A stretch of 64,000 nt of DNA from an uncultured Olsenella sp. (GTDB lineage: Bacteria; Actinomycetota; Coriobacteriia; Coriobacteriales; Atopobiaceae), in NCBI GenBank assembly GCA_949287905.1, contig CASEHX010000016.1, positions 1 to 64,000 of the forward strand. Reading direction: 5' to 3'. Both the position numbers and the translations under genes were made by a program. Shown piece by piece: positions 8,954-20,311 of the stretch (position 1 is its first letter; each line of letters opens with the position of its first letter). The notes under the pieces were generated by a model. The model was not told the origin of the DNA. It made no database searches and saw nothing but the letters and a program-made list of their open reading frames with translations.

Positions 8954-8955
8954 CC

Positions 8956-10332
8956 ATGTTCAACTCTCTTTCCGATCGCCTCCAGGACACCTTCGAGAAG
9001 CTGCGCGGCAAGGGGCGCCTCACCGAGGACGACATCAACGTCGCGATGCGCGAGATCCGCATGGCGCTGCTCGAGGCCGACGTCAACTATCGCGTGGTCA
9101 AGGAGTTCGTCGGGCGCTGCAAGGAGAAGTGCCTCACCGCGGACGTCCTCTCCTCGCTGAGCCCCGCCCAGAACGTCGTCAAGGTCGTTCTCGACGAGCT
9201 CACCACCCTCCTCGGCTCCACGGACTCCAAACTCACCTTCGCTCAGAACCGCACGCCCAACGTGATCATGCTCGTGGGCCTTCAGGGCTCGGGCAAGACG
9301 ACCGCGGCAGCCAAGCTCGCGTACCTCCTCAAGAAGCAGGGGAGAAACCCGCTGCTGGCCGCCTGCGACACCCACCGTCCCGCCGCGGCCGACCAGCTTG
9401 CCACGCTCGGCGGGGAGATTGGCGTGCCGGTCTTCCGCGGCGACGGCCGTGATGCCGTGGCCGTGGCATCCGCCTCCATCCGCGAGGCAGTCGACCGCCT
9501 CTGCGACGTCGTGATCGTGGACACCGCCGGCCGCCTGCAGATCGACGAGGAGATGATGCAGGAGGCCGTGGCGATCAAGCAGGCCGTGCGCCCCGACCAG
9601 ATCCTCATGGTCGTCGATGCCATGACGGGCCAGGACATCGTCAACGTGGTCACCGAGTTTGCCAACCGCGTCGACTTCGACGGCGTCATCATGTCCAAGC
9701 TCGACGGCGATGCCCGTGGCGGCGGCGCCCTCTCTGTTCGCGAGGTCACCGGCAAGCCGATCAAGTTCGTCTCGATGGGCGAGAAGCCCGACTCGCTCGA
9801 GGTGTTCCACCCCGACCGCATGGCCAAGCGCATCCTGGGCATGGGCGACGTGGTGGGCATCATCGAGCAGGCGCAGAAGGTCGCCGACGAGCAGCAGGTG
9901 GCGGATGCCGAGCGCATGCTGCGCGAGGGCTTCACGATGGACGACCTCCTCACCCAGATGCAGCAGATCCGCAAGATGGGCGGCCTTCGCAAGATCATGG
10001 GCATGATCCCCGGCATGGAGCGCGCCATGTCGCAGATGCCGGATGCCGCGGACGACTCCCAGCTCGTGCGCATCGAGGCCATCATCCACTCCATGACCCG
10101 CGAGGAGCGCCTGCGTCCCAAGATCATCAACGGCCAGCGCCGCCGCCGCATCGCCCAGGGCTCCGGCCGCTCCGTGCAGGAGGTCAACCAGCTCATCAAG
10201 CAGTGGGACGAGATGAACAAGATGATGGGCAAGATGAAGGGCATGATGCAGCCCGGCGCCGGCGGCAAGAAGGGTCGTCGTGCCATGCAGCAGATGATGC
10301 GCAACATGGGTGGCGGCAACCTCCCGTTCTAG
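8956..10332 (+). CDS. ffh: Signal recognition particle protein Ffh
   Basis: A 458-residue SRP54 homologue that binds signal sequences and SRP RNA. It has the N and G domains with GLQGSGKTTAAAKLA near residue 107, DTHRPAAADQL, DTAGR and SKLDGDARGGGAL, and then a Met-rich M domain from about residue 300 (MKGMMQ, RAMQQMMRNM near the end). Forms the targeting pathway with the adjacent FtsY. The transcript ends in the strong terminator at 10379, which also codes for the tail of the convergent gene. Confidence 0.97.
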   Translation: MFNSLSDRLQDTFEKLRGKGRLTEDDINVAMREIRMALLEADVNYRVVKEFVGRCKEKCLTADVLSSLSPAQNVVKVVLDELTTLLGSTDSKLTFAQNRTPNVIMLVGLQGSGKTTAAAKLAYLLKKQGRNPLLAACDTHRPAAADQLATLGGEIGVPVFRGDGRDAVAVASASIREAVDRLCDVVIVDTAGRLQIDEEMMQEAVAIKQAVRPDQILMVVDAMTGQDIVNVVTEFANRVDFDGVIMSKLDGDARGGGALSVREVTGKPIKFVSMGEKPDSLEVFHPDRMAKRILGMGDVVGIIEQAQKVADEQQVADAERMLREGFTMDDLLTQMQQIRKMGGLRKIMGMIPGMERAMSQMPDAADDSQLVRIEAIIHSMTREERLRPKIINGQRRRRIAQGSGRSVQEVNQLIKQWDEMNKMMGKMKGMMQPGAGGKKGRRAMQQMMRNMGGGNLPF

Positions 10333-10367
10333 GACGCGCCGTCGGGCGCTCCGCGCCCAGACATGGT

Positions 10368-11348
10368 TCAGCCCATTCGCTCGAGCTCCGAAAGGAGCTC
10401 GAGCCTTTTTGGGCGCTGGGCGCCGGACGCGAGGAGGGGAAGGCCGAGCTTCGCCCTCACCGAGTCCATGAGGTCGTCCATGACGTCGGCGTCTCGCGCC
10501 TGGTCCGGCGTCACCACATGGAGCTCGATGCCCAGCCTCCCGAGCTCTTCTCGCTGGAGGCTAGTGTCATCCTCGCCGGGAGGGTCGTCGGGCCCCGCAT
10601 GCCTGAGGACGACGCCGTTGCGCCTCGCCCCGAGCGCCGCCGGGGGAAGGGGCCGCGGGTGCAGCAGGAGTATCCCGCCGCCGCGCCGCTCCGCCGCCCA
10701 CGTGTCCCAGAGGCCCTTGAGGCCTGCCTCGCTCGGGGGAGTCGCCCTCACCCCGTAGCCTCCCATGCCCCTGGGGGCCTGCACGAGCGCGGCGAGCTTG
10801 CTCTCCTCGGGCGAGCTCGAGCACTCGCAGGAGAGGGGGAGCGCCTCGCGGGCGCGCCTCGCCCCGCGCGAGCCACTCATGAGGGCGATGGTTCGTGAGA
10901 CGTTTCTCCGGAGCGCGAGCGGCTCCTCTCGTCGCACGGTCTCGGACGGGCCTCTCTGCGCGTAGGTCCCGCAGAGCTCGCTCACGAGCAGGGCCCCCTC
11001 GAGCCTCGGGACGTGGAGGCAGAGTTGCATGGGGAGGAGCTCCGGGGAGACGACGAGCAGCTCCCTGTCGATGCGGACGAAGGCGTGTCCCGGGTAGGTG
11101 TCGTGAGAGATCCTTCTCGAGAACAGCTCGCAGGAGTGCGACGTCGCGTCGCTCGAGACGAGGAGCTGAAGGGGGAGCGAGAGCCTTCCGAGCATGGGGG
11201 ACTCCGCCAGCATCCTGCGGACGTCTGCCATCCTGGGGATTCGCTCGGGGACGAGCCCCGTGCGCTCGTCCCACTCGCGGGCGAGGGCGGGGTACTCCTC
11301 CAGTCGGATGGCCTGGAGAGCCGTTTGGTATGTCAGCAGGATGTCCAT
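10368..11348 (-). CDS. Endonuclease-like protein of a Coriobacteriia-specific family (function unknown)
   Basis: A 326-residue protein on the opposite strand to its neighbours. From memory it resembles a family common in Coriobacteriia that pairs a lineage-specific N-terminal region with a degenerate Vsr/DUF559-like PD-(D/E)XK C-terminal fold. Conserved-looking blocks are SPELLPMQL near residue 103, SELCGTY near 126, SPEESKLAAL near 183, MGGYG near 200, and a C-terminal block LGIELHVVTPDQ near 280. The usual EYD and K catalytic residues are not clear; a VVLRHAGPDDP segment stands in their place, so catalysis is doubtful. The last residues are encoded by the ffh terminator hairpin. No toxin, methyltransferase or transposase partner is adjacent. 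Confidence 0.55.
   Translation of the reverse strand: MDILLTYQTALQAIRLEEYPALAREWDERTGLVPERIPRMADVRRMLAESPMLGRLSLPLQLLVSSDATSHSCELFSRRISHDTYPGHAFVRIDRELLVVSPELLPMQLCLHVPRLEGALLVSELCGTYAQRGPSETVRREEPLALRRNVSRTIALMSGSRGARRAREALPLSCECSSSPEESKLAALVQAPRGMGGYGVRATPPSEAGLKGLWDTWAAERRGGGILLLHPRPLPPAALGARRNGVVLRHAGPDDPPGEDDTSLQREELGRLGIELHVVTPDQARDADVMDDLMDSVRAKLGLPLLASGAQRPKRLELLSELERMG
10379..10410 (+). terminator. Terminator of ffh, overlapping the 3' end of the convergent gene
   Basis: An 11-bp perfect stem GCTCGAGCTCC with GAAA loop, followed by CTTTTT. It lies inside the coding region of the minus-strand gene that ends at 10368, where it encodes the residues LELLSELE or similar. Confidence 0.92.
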
Positions 11349-11695
11349 GGGAAGAGCCTATCGCGGGTGCGCGACCCTCTCGGCGTCAGCGAGAATCGCT
11401 CGCCGCGCTTTCTGCCGCCAGCTGTCGGCTGGCTGACAATCCCCGTCCCGTCGCAGGCCGATCCCGCGGATGAGGCCAGAAGCTATATAAAACCCCTAAT
11501 GTGCGGCAGCCGCCCGCGGGTGGGGGCCGCCCGTTCGGGGGAGAGGCCCCCGCGCGAGGGCTGAGGGCCGCGCATCCGTGTCCCGGCAGAATGTGCGTCC
11601 CCGGCGCAGGGCCCCGGAGCGAAAGGAAGCGACCCCGGATCGCGAGACGGATCCGGGGTCGCCGACGAGCCCTGAGCCCTCGGGGCTTCTCGCTC
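11349..11695. other. Gap between two minus-strand genes
   Basis: No gene is visible. On the minus strand an A+T-rich TATATA (about 11491-11496) could be a -10 for the endonuclease-like gene, with a long leader. A small hairpin GCCAGC/GCTGGC lies near 11430. The right part is very G+C-rich and ends in the terminator-like hairpin of the L,D-transpeptidase gene. Confidence 0.4.
11629..11662 (-). terminator. Terminator-like hairpin after the L,D-transpeptidase gene
   Basis: A 13-bp perfect stem, GCGACCCCGGATC with its complement, lies 34 bp beyond the stop of the minus-strand L,D-transpeptidase gene. On the minus strand it is followed only by TTCCTTTC, a weak U-tract. Confidence 0.6.
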
Positions 11696-13135
11696 TTAGT
11701 AGTGGGTCACGACGACGTCTCCGACCTTAATCATGTCGTAGAGCTCTGCCGCCTTGCCCACGGGCAGGTTCACGCAGCCGTGGCTGCCGTTGCCCATGTA
11801 GATGGTGCCGCCAAAGCTTCCGCGCCAGTCGGCGTCGTGAAGGGCGACGAGGTTGTCGACGAACGGCATCCAGTAGCTCACGTAGCTGATGTAGTCGGGC
11901 TCGCCGTCGCCGTTGTAGTCGAGGCCGCGCAGGGTCGCGTCGCGCTGCATGTTGCCGTTGATGGCGTTCACGCCAGTGGGGGTGTCGTAGTCCTGGTAGG
12001 GGTCGCCCGAGACGCAGTCGGACTCCCAGATGACGGAGCCGTCGTCCCCGTAGAGGCGCACGTGCTGCTCGGAGAGGTCGATGTCGATGTAGCGGTTGCC
12101 CCAGTCGCGGCCGCCCTCGTCGGGGACCACCTGGCCGCGAGACTCAAAGTCGACGTCGATGACCTGGGGGGTGCCGCTCTCCACCGCGGCGAGGAGCGCC
12201 TCGGCCGCGCCCGCCTCGTCGACCTTCCAGCCGTAGGAGCCGCCGGAGACCGTGACCTTCTTGCCGTCGGCGCGCGTGAAGGTGCGCTCGGAGCCGATGG
12301 TGTTGAGGTTGCCGACGGCCTCGTTGATCCAGGCCGCCGCGGCGTCGCTGTCGAGGGAGACCGTGAGGTCGTCGGAGACGACGACCCAGCCGGCGATGAC
12401 GTCGGAGGTGAGCTCGCCCGCGGTCTCGCCGTCGAGGGTGAGGGTGCTGCCTGCTGCCCCGAGCAGCGCGTTGGCGGCGTCGGCGGTGGCGTGAAGCTCG
12501 TCGTCCGTGTCGCTCAGCTGCTCGACGCCAAGCTCGATGGTGGGCTGCTGGTCGACGAAGCCCGCCGTGAGGGCGTCGACGAGCGCGTCGTCGTTGAGGT
12601 ACTGGGCGGTGATGCTGGGGTCGAGGCCAAAGACGCCCCGCTCGGCGTCGAAGGAGACGACCTTCCCGCCGAGCGACGCCACGCTCTCGGCGGACTCCGT
12701 CTTGAAGGGCTCGAACAGGGCGAGAAGGGCGTCGCGGTCAAAGACGACGGTGCTCTCGACGCTGATCGAGCGGTCGTTTGCGATGGCGGCCGGCCACGTC
12801 CACGGGTTCGTCTCGGCGATGGCGCTGCTCGCGTAGGCGTTGCCGTCGTAGGCGAGGCCGATCTGGTTGGAGGTGATCACGAGGTCCACGCCGTCACCGG
12901 TGACGTGCGTCTGATAGCCGGCGAGGGCGTCGCTCTTCTCGGCGGCCACGTCGGCGGCGCTCCGGAGCGAGACGTCCTGCCCGTCGAGCGTCGTCCCGGG
13001 CATGAACATGTTGTAGAAGAAGACCACGCCGCCCAGATAGACCGCGAGGAGGACGCCGAGTATGGCGCAGGGGATGATGATCAGGAGCTTGTTGGGTCCG
13101 GTGGATTCGGGGTTACCGCTAAAGTGAGTTGCCAT
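11696..13135 (-). CDS. Membrane-anchored L,D-transpeptidase (YkuD domain)
   Basis: A 479-residue envelope enzyme predicted to form 3-3 peptidoglycan cross-links or attach proteins to the wall. One N-terminal membrane segment (LLIIIPCAILGVLLAVYLGGVVFF, about residues 18-41) anchors it with the bulk outside. The middle contains putative peptidoglycan-binding repeats of the PF12229 type. The C-terminal YkuD domain has HDADWR and GSHGCVNLP, with the catalytic Cys about 30 residues from the end. I chose ATG 13135 because AAGGTG lies upstream; an ATG at 13171 would add 12 residues without a clear site. Transcribed away from the rRNA methyltransferase gene. Confidence 0.92.
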   Translation of the reverse strand: MATHFSGNPESTGPNKLLIIIPCAILGVLLAVYLGGVVFFYNMFMPGTTLDGQDVSLRSAADVAAEKSDALAGYQTHVTGDGVDLVITSNQIGLAYDGNAYASSAIAETNPWTWPAAIANDRSISVESTVVFDRDALLALFEPFKTESAESVASLGGKVVSFDAERGVFGLDPSITAQYLNDDALVDALTAGFVDQQPTIELGVEQLSDTDDELHATADAANALLGAAGSTLTLDGETAGELTSDVIAGWVVVSDDLTVSLDSDAAAAWINEAVGNLNTIGSERTFTRADGKKVTVSGGSYGWKVDEAGAAEALLAAVESGTPQVIDVDFESRGQVVPDEGGRDWGNRYIDIDLSEQHVRLYGDDGSVIWESDCVSGDPYQDYDTPTGVNAINGNMQRDATLRGLDYNGDGEPDYISYVSYWMPFVDNLVALHDADWRGSFGGTIYMGNGSHGCVNLPVGKAAELYDMIKVGDVVVTHY

Positions 13136-13237
13136 GTTGCACCTTGATGTGTTTCTCGAGCCTTGCTTCAACCCTGTTATCGTAGCGTAGTGTGAGGAGA
13201 AAGAGGCCGATTACTCAAAAGTTTAGGGGGTCCGCAC

Positions 13238-14056
13238 ATGGCGCGGGTCGTGAGGGTGGAAGATCTTGGAGACGAGAGGCTCGACGTCTTTGCCCGCCTG
13301 ACAAACAACCAGCTCAGAGGCGATCTTGTCTCCGATGGCGGCGCGCTCGTCGCGGAGTCGCGCATGGTCGTGGAGGTTGCGCTCGACGAGGGCGTGGAGC
13401 CCCTCGCGTTTCTCGTCGACGAGCGCGACCTCGACTCGAGCGCCGGGCTCCTTGCTCGGGCGGGTGACGACGTCTGCGCCTACGTTCTCCCTCACGAGCA
13501 GATCGAGCGGCTCACCGGCTTTCGCCTGACCAGGGGGCTGCTCTGCGCGATGCGGCGTCCGCGCCGCCTCTCGCTTGGCGAGGCGCTCGAGGGTGCCCGG
13601 CACGTTGCCGTCGTTGAGGATCTTGTCGACGTGAGCAACGTCGGCGCGCTCTTCAGAAACGCCGCGGCGCTCGGGGCGGACGCGGTCGTGCTCTCGCCGC
13701 GTTGCGCCGACCCGCTCTCGCGCCGCTCGATCAGGGTTTCCATGGGCTGCGTCTTCAAGGTCCCCTGGGCGCGCGCCGAGGCGAGCGAGTGGCCCGAGGG
13801 CGCGCTCTCGGCCCTGCGCGAGCGTGGGTTCGCCTGCTACGCGCTTGCCCTGGAGCCGGGCGCCGCCGCGCTCGACGACCCCGCGCTCGTCGTCCCGGAG
13901 CGCCGCGCCCTGCTCTTTGGCAGCGAGGGATGCGGCCTCTCCCGCGCCGCGCTCGACGCCTGCGACCGCTCGGTCATCATCCCCATGTCGCGCGGCGTTG
14001 ACTCCCTCAACGTTGCCGCCAGCTCCGCCGTGGCCTTCTGGCAGCTCTTCTCGTAG
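13238..14056 (+). CDS. SpoU/TrmH-family RNA 2'-O-methyltransferase
   Basis: A 272-residue SPOUT-class methyltransferase. An N-terminal substrate-binding domain (L30e-like, residues 1-100) precedes the knotted SAM-binding domain. All three family motifs are visible: VEDLVDVSNVGALFRNAAALG near residue 128, LLFGSEGCGLS near 225 and IPMSRGVDSLNVAASSAVAFW near 248. It probably methylates a ribose in rRNA or tRNA; the target cannot be told from sequence. It stands alone between a divergent L,D-transpeptidase gene and ftsH. Confidence 0.9.
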   Translation: MARVVRVEDLGDERLDVFARLTNNQLRGDLVSDGGALVAESRMVVEVALDEGVEPLAFLVDERDLDSSAGLLARAGDDVCAYVLPHEQIERLTGFRLTRGLLCAMRRPRRLSLGEALEGARHVAVVEDLVDVSNVGALFRNAAALGADAVVLSPRCADPLSRRSIRVSMGCVFKVPWARAEASEWPEGALSALRERGFACYALALEPGAAALDDPALVVPERRALLFGSEGCGLSRAALDACDRSVIIPMSRGVDSLNVAASSAVAFWQLFS

Positions 14057-14123
14057 GCCCGTCACGGCGGCCCTCGGCTCCTTGGGGGGATTGTGGGGTC
14101 GGCCTCCTGTGGAGAACGTGGGG

Positions 14124-14151
14124 TCTGATCCATGTCCCGGGTGATTAGAAT
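14124..14151 (+). promoter_or_regulatory. Putative ftsH promoter
   Basis: TCTGAT (14124-14129) and TAGAAT (14146-14151) are separated by 16 bp, about 60 bp before ftsH. The acpP promoter region uses the similar pair TCTGAC and TAGAAT. Confidence 0.4.
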
Positions 14152-14210
14152 GGAACTTCTGGGTATCTCTAGACCCAAGGACCACCCGAAGCAAAGGACG
14201 AGCCCTAACG

Positions 14211-16106
14211 ATGAACATGAACGAGAACAAGCGGCGCCGCTCGATGCTGCTCTACATCCTGATCGCCATCGTCGCCTACCTCGCGATCAGCCAGGCGATC
14301 TACCCCAACCTGCGGGCGACCCAGATCGAGAGCGTCACCTACTCCGAGTTCCTCAACATGGTGGACAACAACGAGGTCGAGAAGGTAGACCTCAACACCG
14401 GCGACAACACCCTCCAGTTCACGACGGGGGAGGGCGAGAACGTCAAGGTCTACGAGACCACCATGTGGCCCTATGACGACACCCTCATCCAGCGCCTGGA
14501 CGAGCACGACGTGGACGCAAACGCCACGATCCCCGACACTTCGGGCGACATCTGGCTCATGCTGCTCGTCTCCTACGGCCTGCCGATCCTCTTCTTCCTC
14601 GGCGTGGGCTGGTGGCTCAACCGCCGCATGAAGAAGGCGATGGGCGACGACGGCCCCTCGATGAACTTTGGCGGGGGCTTTGGCGGCGCCGGCCTCGGCA
14701 AGTCCAACGCCAAGGAGATTAAGGGCGAGGACACCGGCGTCACCTTCAAGGACGTCGCCGGTCAGGACGAGGCCAAGGAGTCGCTCCAGGAGATCGTGAG
14801 CTTCCTCAAGAACCCCGAGAAGTACAACGAGATCGGCGCGCGCTGCCCACGCGGCGCGCTGCTCGTGGGCCCTCCGGGCACGGGCAAGACGCTCCTCGCC
14901 AAGGCCGTCGCCGGCGAGGCGGGCGTCACGTTCTTCCAGATCGCGGGCTCTGCCTTCGTGGAGATGTTCGTCGGCCGCGGCGCCGCCAAGGTGCGCGACC
15001 TCTTCAAGCAGGCCAACGAGAAGGCGCCCTGCATCATCTTCATCGACGAGATTGACGCCGTGGGCAAGCGTCGCGACACCTCGCTCTCCTCCAACGACGA
15101 GCGCGAGCAGACCCTGAACCAGCTCCTCTCGGAGATGGACGGCTTCGACAACCACAAGGGCATCGTCGTCCTCGCCGCCACCAACCGTCCGGAGACCCTC
15201 GACCAGGCGCTGCTGCGCCCCGGCCGCTTTGACCGCCGCATCCCGGTGGAGCTTCCGGACCTCGCCGGTCGCGAGGCCATCCTGCAGATCCATGCCAACG
15301 ACGTGAAGATGGAGCGCGGCATCGACCTCGGCATCATTGCGCGCTCCACGCCGGGCGCGTCCGGCGCCGACCTCGCCAACATCATCAACGAGGCGGCCCT
15401 GCGCGCCGTGCGCTTCGGGCGCAAGCGCGTGACCCAGGAGGACCTGCTCGAGTCCGTGGACGTGGTCATCGCCGGGGAGAAGAAGAAGTCGACGGTCCTC
15501 TCGCCGCACGAGAAGGAGGTCGTCTCCTACCACGAGACCGGTCACGCCATCGTGGCGGCCATGCAGAAGGGCTCGGCGCCCGTCTCCAAGATCACGATCG
15601 TGCCGCGCACCTCGGGCGCGCTCGGCTTCACGATGCAGGTCGAGGAGGACGAGCACTTCCTCACCACGCGCCAGGAGGCCAAGGACAAGATCGCTGTGCT
15701 GTGCGGCGGCCGCGCGGCCGAGGAGCTCATCTTCAACGAGATGACCACCGGCGCCTCCAACGACATCGAGAAGGCCACGCAGCTCGCGCGCGCCATGGTC
15801 ACGCAGTACGGCATGTCGGACAAGTTTGGCATGGTCCAGCTCGGCCAGCCCGCGAGCCGCTACCTCGGCGGCGGGCAGCAGCTCACCTGCTCCGAGGGCA
15901 CGGCCCAGGAGATCGACGCCGAGGTCCAGGCGCTCGTCGAGGAGGGCCACCAGAACGCCCTGCGCGCCCTGCGCGAGAACCGCTTCAAGCTGCACGAGAT
16001 CGCGCACTACCTCCAGAAGAAGGAGACCATCACCGGCGAGGAGTTCATGAACATCCTCACCCGCGACGACGGCTTTGCCCCCAAGATGGCCACGCCGACG
16101 GCCTAG
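14211..16106 (+). CDS. ftsH: ATP-dependent zinc metalloprotease FtsH
   Basis: A 631-residue membrane-anchored AAA+ protease that degrades unassembled or damaged membrane and regulatory proteins. Two membrane segments (about residues 10-30 and 104-126) frame an extracytoplasmic domain. The AAA module has GPPGTGKT near residue 219, FIDEIDAVG and the second region of homology with RPGRFDRRI. The protease domain has HETGH at about residues 441-445. The order and length are canonical. Start ATG at 14211 or the in-frame ATG at 14217. It is followed by a strong terminator. Confidence 0.97.
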   Translation: MNMNENKRRRSMLLYILIAIVAYLAISQAIYPNLRATQIESVTYSEFLNMVDNNEVEKVDLNTGDNTLQFTTGEGENVKVYETTMWPYDDTLIQRLDEHDVDANATIPDTSGDIWLMLLVSYGLPILFFLGVGWWLNRRMKKAMGDDGPSMNFGGGFGGAGLGKSNAKEIKGEDTGVTFKDVAGQDEAKESLQEIVSFLKNPEKYNEIGARCPRGALLVGPPGTGKTLLAKAVAGEAGVTFFQIAGSAFVEMFVGRGAAKVRDLFKQANEKAPCIIFIDEIDAVGKRRDTSLSSNDEREQTLNQLLSEMDGFDNHKGIVVLAATNRPETLDQALLRPGRFDRRIPVELPDLAGREAILQIHANDVKMERGIDLGIIARSTPGASGADLANIINEAALRAVRFGRKRVTQEDLLESVDVVIAGEKKKSTVLSPHEKEVVSYHETGHAIVAAMQKGSAPVSKITIVPRTSGALGFTMQVEEDEHFLTTRQEAKDKIAVLCGGRAAEELIFNEMTTGASNDIEKATQLARAMVTQYGMSDKFGMVQLGQPASRYLGGGQQLTCSEGTAQEIDAEVQALVEEGHQNALRALRENRFKLHEIAHYLQKKETITGEEFMNILTRDDGFAPKMATPTA

Positions 16107-16128
16107 CAAGCGCATCATCGGCCCTTCG

Positions 16129-16163
16129 CCCCTCCGCGGCCCTCGAGCCGCGGAGGGGTTTTC
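16129..16163 (+). terminator. Intrinsic terminator after ftsH
   Basis: A 12-bp perfect stem CCCCTCCGCGGC with loop CCTCGA, followed by TTTTCAT. Confidence 0.92.
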
Positions 16164-16182
16164 ATGGCGGGAAATCGCCGCC

Positions 16183-16299
16183 CCTCGCGGCGGCCTCGCA
16201 GCCCTCGCATCCCCGGCGCTCCCTCGCGGCGGCCTCCCAGCCCTCGCATCCCCGGCGCCCCCTCGCGGCGGCCTTCCAGCCCTCGCATCCACCGACTTT
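16183..16299. repeat. 39-bp minisatellite, three units
   Basis: Three head-to-tail 39-bp units begin CCTCGCGGCGGCC at 16183, 16222 and 16261. The array abuts the left end of palindromic element family 2 copy A. Frames across it encode only repeats and are not called as genes. Confidence 0.88.
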
Positions 16300-16409
16300 T
16301 GCACGAGCGATCGCGGTTGTCGATTGGTACGACAATACATATGAGCAGGTAAACGGGACGCATCGTCCTTCTCGTTGTGCGAGAAGTCCGGTCCGCTCGT
16401 GCAAAAGTC
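16294..16409. mobile_element. Palindromic element family 2, copy A (116 bp)
   Basis: Perfect 16-bp terminal inverted repeats: GACTTTTGCACGAGCG at 16294-16309 and its complement at 16394-16409. The interior contains the core ACATATGAGCAGGTAAACGGG and TGTGCGAGAAG, shared in position and sequence with copy B at 27627. The copies differ in the rest of the interior but keep the total length. No coding capacity. It lies between ftsH and the ileS leader. Confidence 0.8.
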
Positions 16410-16445
16410 AGGAGTTCTTCATACTGCGCGCCCTGCCGGACGTGC

Positions 16446-16451
16446 TACCAT
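16446..16451 (+). promoter_or_regulatory. Extended -10 of the ileS leader
   Basis: TACCAT preceded by TGC (TGCTACCAT) lies about 10 bp before the start of the T-box leader. The -35 is not recognisable. Confidence 0.5.
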
Positions 16452-16459
16452 ACGAATCC

Positions 16460-16733
16460 GAGGCGATGACGGGGAGAGTACCCGGGGTCGCGCGGTCACG
16501 AGAGAGCGGGGACGGTGGGAGCCCGCGGCCGCGTCCCGGCGAAGATCACCCCCGAGCCGCGGCCCCAAAGCCTGGCGAGAAGAACGTTCTTCTCGCCGCG
16601 CGAGTAGGCGTCGCCGGAGTGGCCGCCGACACAGGCCAGCCGAGTACGGCGGATATCCGCTCGCTGGGTGGTTCACAAGCGAAGTCGCAGGCGCGCTTCG
16701 TCCCAGCAGGAGGGACGGGCGCGTTTTTTCGTG
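16460..16733 (+). promoter_or_regulatory. T-box riboswitch controlling ileS
   Basis: Leader RNA that senses uncharged tRNA-Ile. Visible parts: GAGTA at 16476-16480 and AGAGAGC at 16501 in stem I; the distal segment GACGGTGGGAGCCCG; a specifier loop GAAGATCACC with the Ile codon ATC at 16545-16547; the tRNA-acceptor-binding GGGTGGTTC with TGGT at 16669-16672; then an intrinsic terminator (stem 16692-16723, TTTTTT at 16724-16729). The acceptor-binding sequence TGGTTC departs from the common TGGTACC. The arrangement with a U-tract implies transcriptional attenuation. A perfect palindrome, GGCGAGAAGAAC with its complement, sits at 16574-16597. Confidence 0.88.
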
Positions 16734-16742
16734 TCCGAGGAG

Positions 16743-16773
16743 ATGTGACGAAGGGACAGTCCCTTTGTCACAT
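16743..16773. repeat. Short palindrome family 3, copy 2
   Basis: A 31-bp palindrome, ATGTGACGAAGGGAC with its near-complement, starts 14 bp after the T-box terminator U-tract and is followed 10 bp later by a second copy. Confidence 0.8.
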
Positions 16774-16783
16774 CAAAGGAGAA

Positions 16784-16814
16784 ATGTGACAAAGGGACTG
16801 TCCCTTCGTCACAT
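16784..16814. repeat. Short palindrome family 3, copy 3
   Basis: A 31-bp palindrome, ATGTGACAAAGGGAC with its near-complement, lies just upstream of the ileS ribosome binding site (AGAAGGAGGA). Copies 2 and 3 are tandem, so the ileS 5' leader beyond the terminator can form one or two strong hairpins, or a longer one by pairing between copies. Confidence 0.8.
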
Positions 16815-16829
16815 CAGAAGGAGGAGAGC

Positions 16830-19661
<2,832 letters not shown>

Positions 19662-19664
19662 GGC

Positions 19665-20177
19665 TTGGCCGGCGCGTACGCCACGAATCCCGCCCGTGTG
19701 CGGCGACTGGCGCTCTTTGCGCTGGTCGCCGCCGCGGTCGTGCTTCTCGACCAGGTGAGCAAGGCCGCCGTGCGTGCCGCGCTCGTCCCGGGGGAGCCCG
19801 TCACGCTGATCCCGGGCGTGATGGACCTCTCGCTCATCTACAACACCGGCGCGGCCTTCTCTCTGGGGGAGGGCGCGGGGGCGCTCTTTGTGCTCATCGC
19901 GGTCGCGATGTGCGCGGGGGGCGTCTACGTGGCGTGGCGGCGGACCGACGTGCCGCTGTCGCTGCTGCTCACGGTGGCTGCGGTCGTAGGCGGGGGCATC
20001 GGCAACGCGATCGATCGCGTGGCCCTTGGCGCCGTCACGGACTTCTTCAAGACCACGTTCGTGAACTTCGCGATCTTCAACGTGGCCGACATCTTTGTGA
20101 CCTGCGGCGTCCCCGTCGCGCTCATCCTCTGGTGGCGCTGGGACGTCGCGCGCGAGCGCGCCGAGGCGGGAAGGTAG
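19665..20177 (+). CDS. lspA: Lipoprotein signal peptidase II
   Basis: A 170-residue inner-membrane aspartyl protease that removes signal peptides from prolipoproteins. Four membrane segments are visible. Family motifs are DQVSKAAV near residue 29, NTGAAFS near 60, GGGIGNAIDRV near 108 with the first catalytic Asp, and FNVADIFVT near 135 with the second. It starts at TTG 19665, 3 bp after ileS, and probably depends on ileS translation. It is followed by a palindromic element and rluD. Confidence 0.95.
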   Translation: MAGAYATNPARVRRLALFALVAAAVVLLDQVSKAAVRAALVPGEPVTLIPGVMDLSLIYNTGAAFSLGEGAGALFVLIAVAMCAGGVYVAWRRTDVPLSLLLTVAAVVGGGIGNAIDRVALGAVTDFFKTTFVNFAIFNVADIFVTCGVPVALILWWRWDVARERAEAGR

Positions 20178-20202
20178 GCCTACTGTGCTCCCGTTCTTCT
20201 CG

Positions 20203-20279
20203 AATACACGCAGAATTACCTTCAACAACATATATCCGCAGGAAATTATTTGGAAAAAGGTCGATTCTGCGTGTTATTT
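20203..20279. mobile_element. Palindromic element family 1, copy 2 (77 bp)
   Basis: Left end AATACACGCAGAAT (one base shorter than the other copies) and right end ATTCTGCGTGTTATTT at 20264-20279. The interior TTACCTTCAACAACATATAT and CCGCAGGAA matches copy 3 at 62957 almost base for base in reverse orientation. It fills most of the lspA-rluD gap, ending 32 bp before the rluD start. Confidence 0.82.
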
Positions 20280-20311
20280 CCGATGAGCACATCCGGAGGG
20301 GGTGCCAACCT

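Noticed and set aside
16294..16409. Family 2 element as a simple bidirectional terminator
   Set aside because: The arms are about 85 bp apart, no U-tract follows, and ftsH already has a strong terminator 130 bp upstream.
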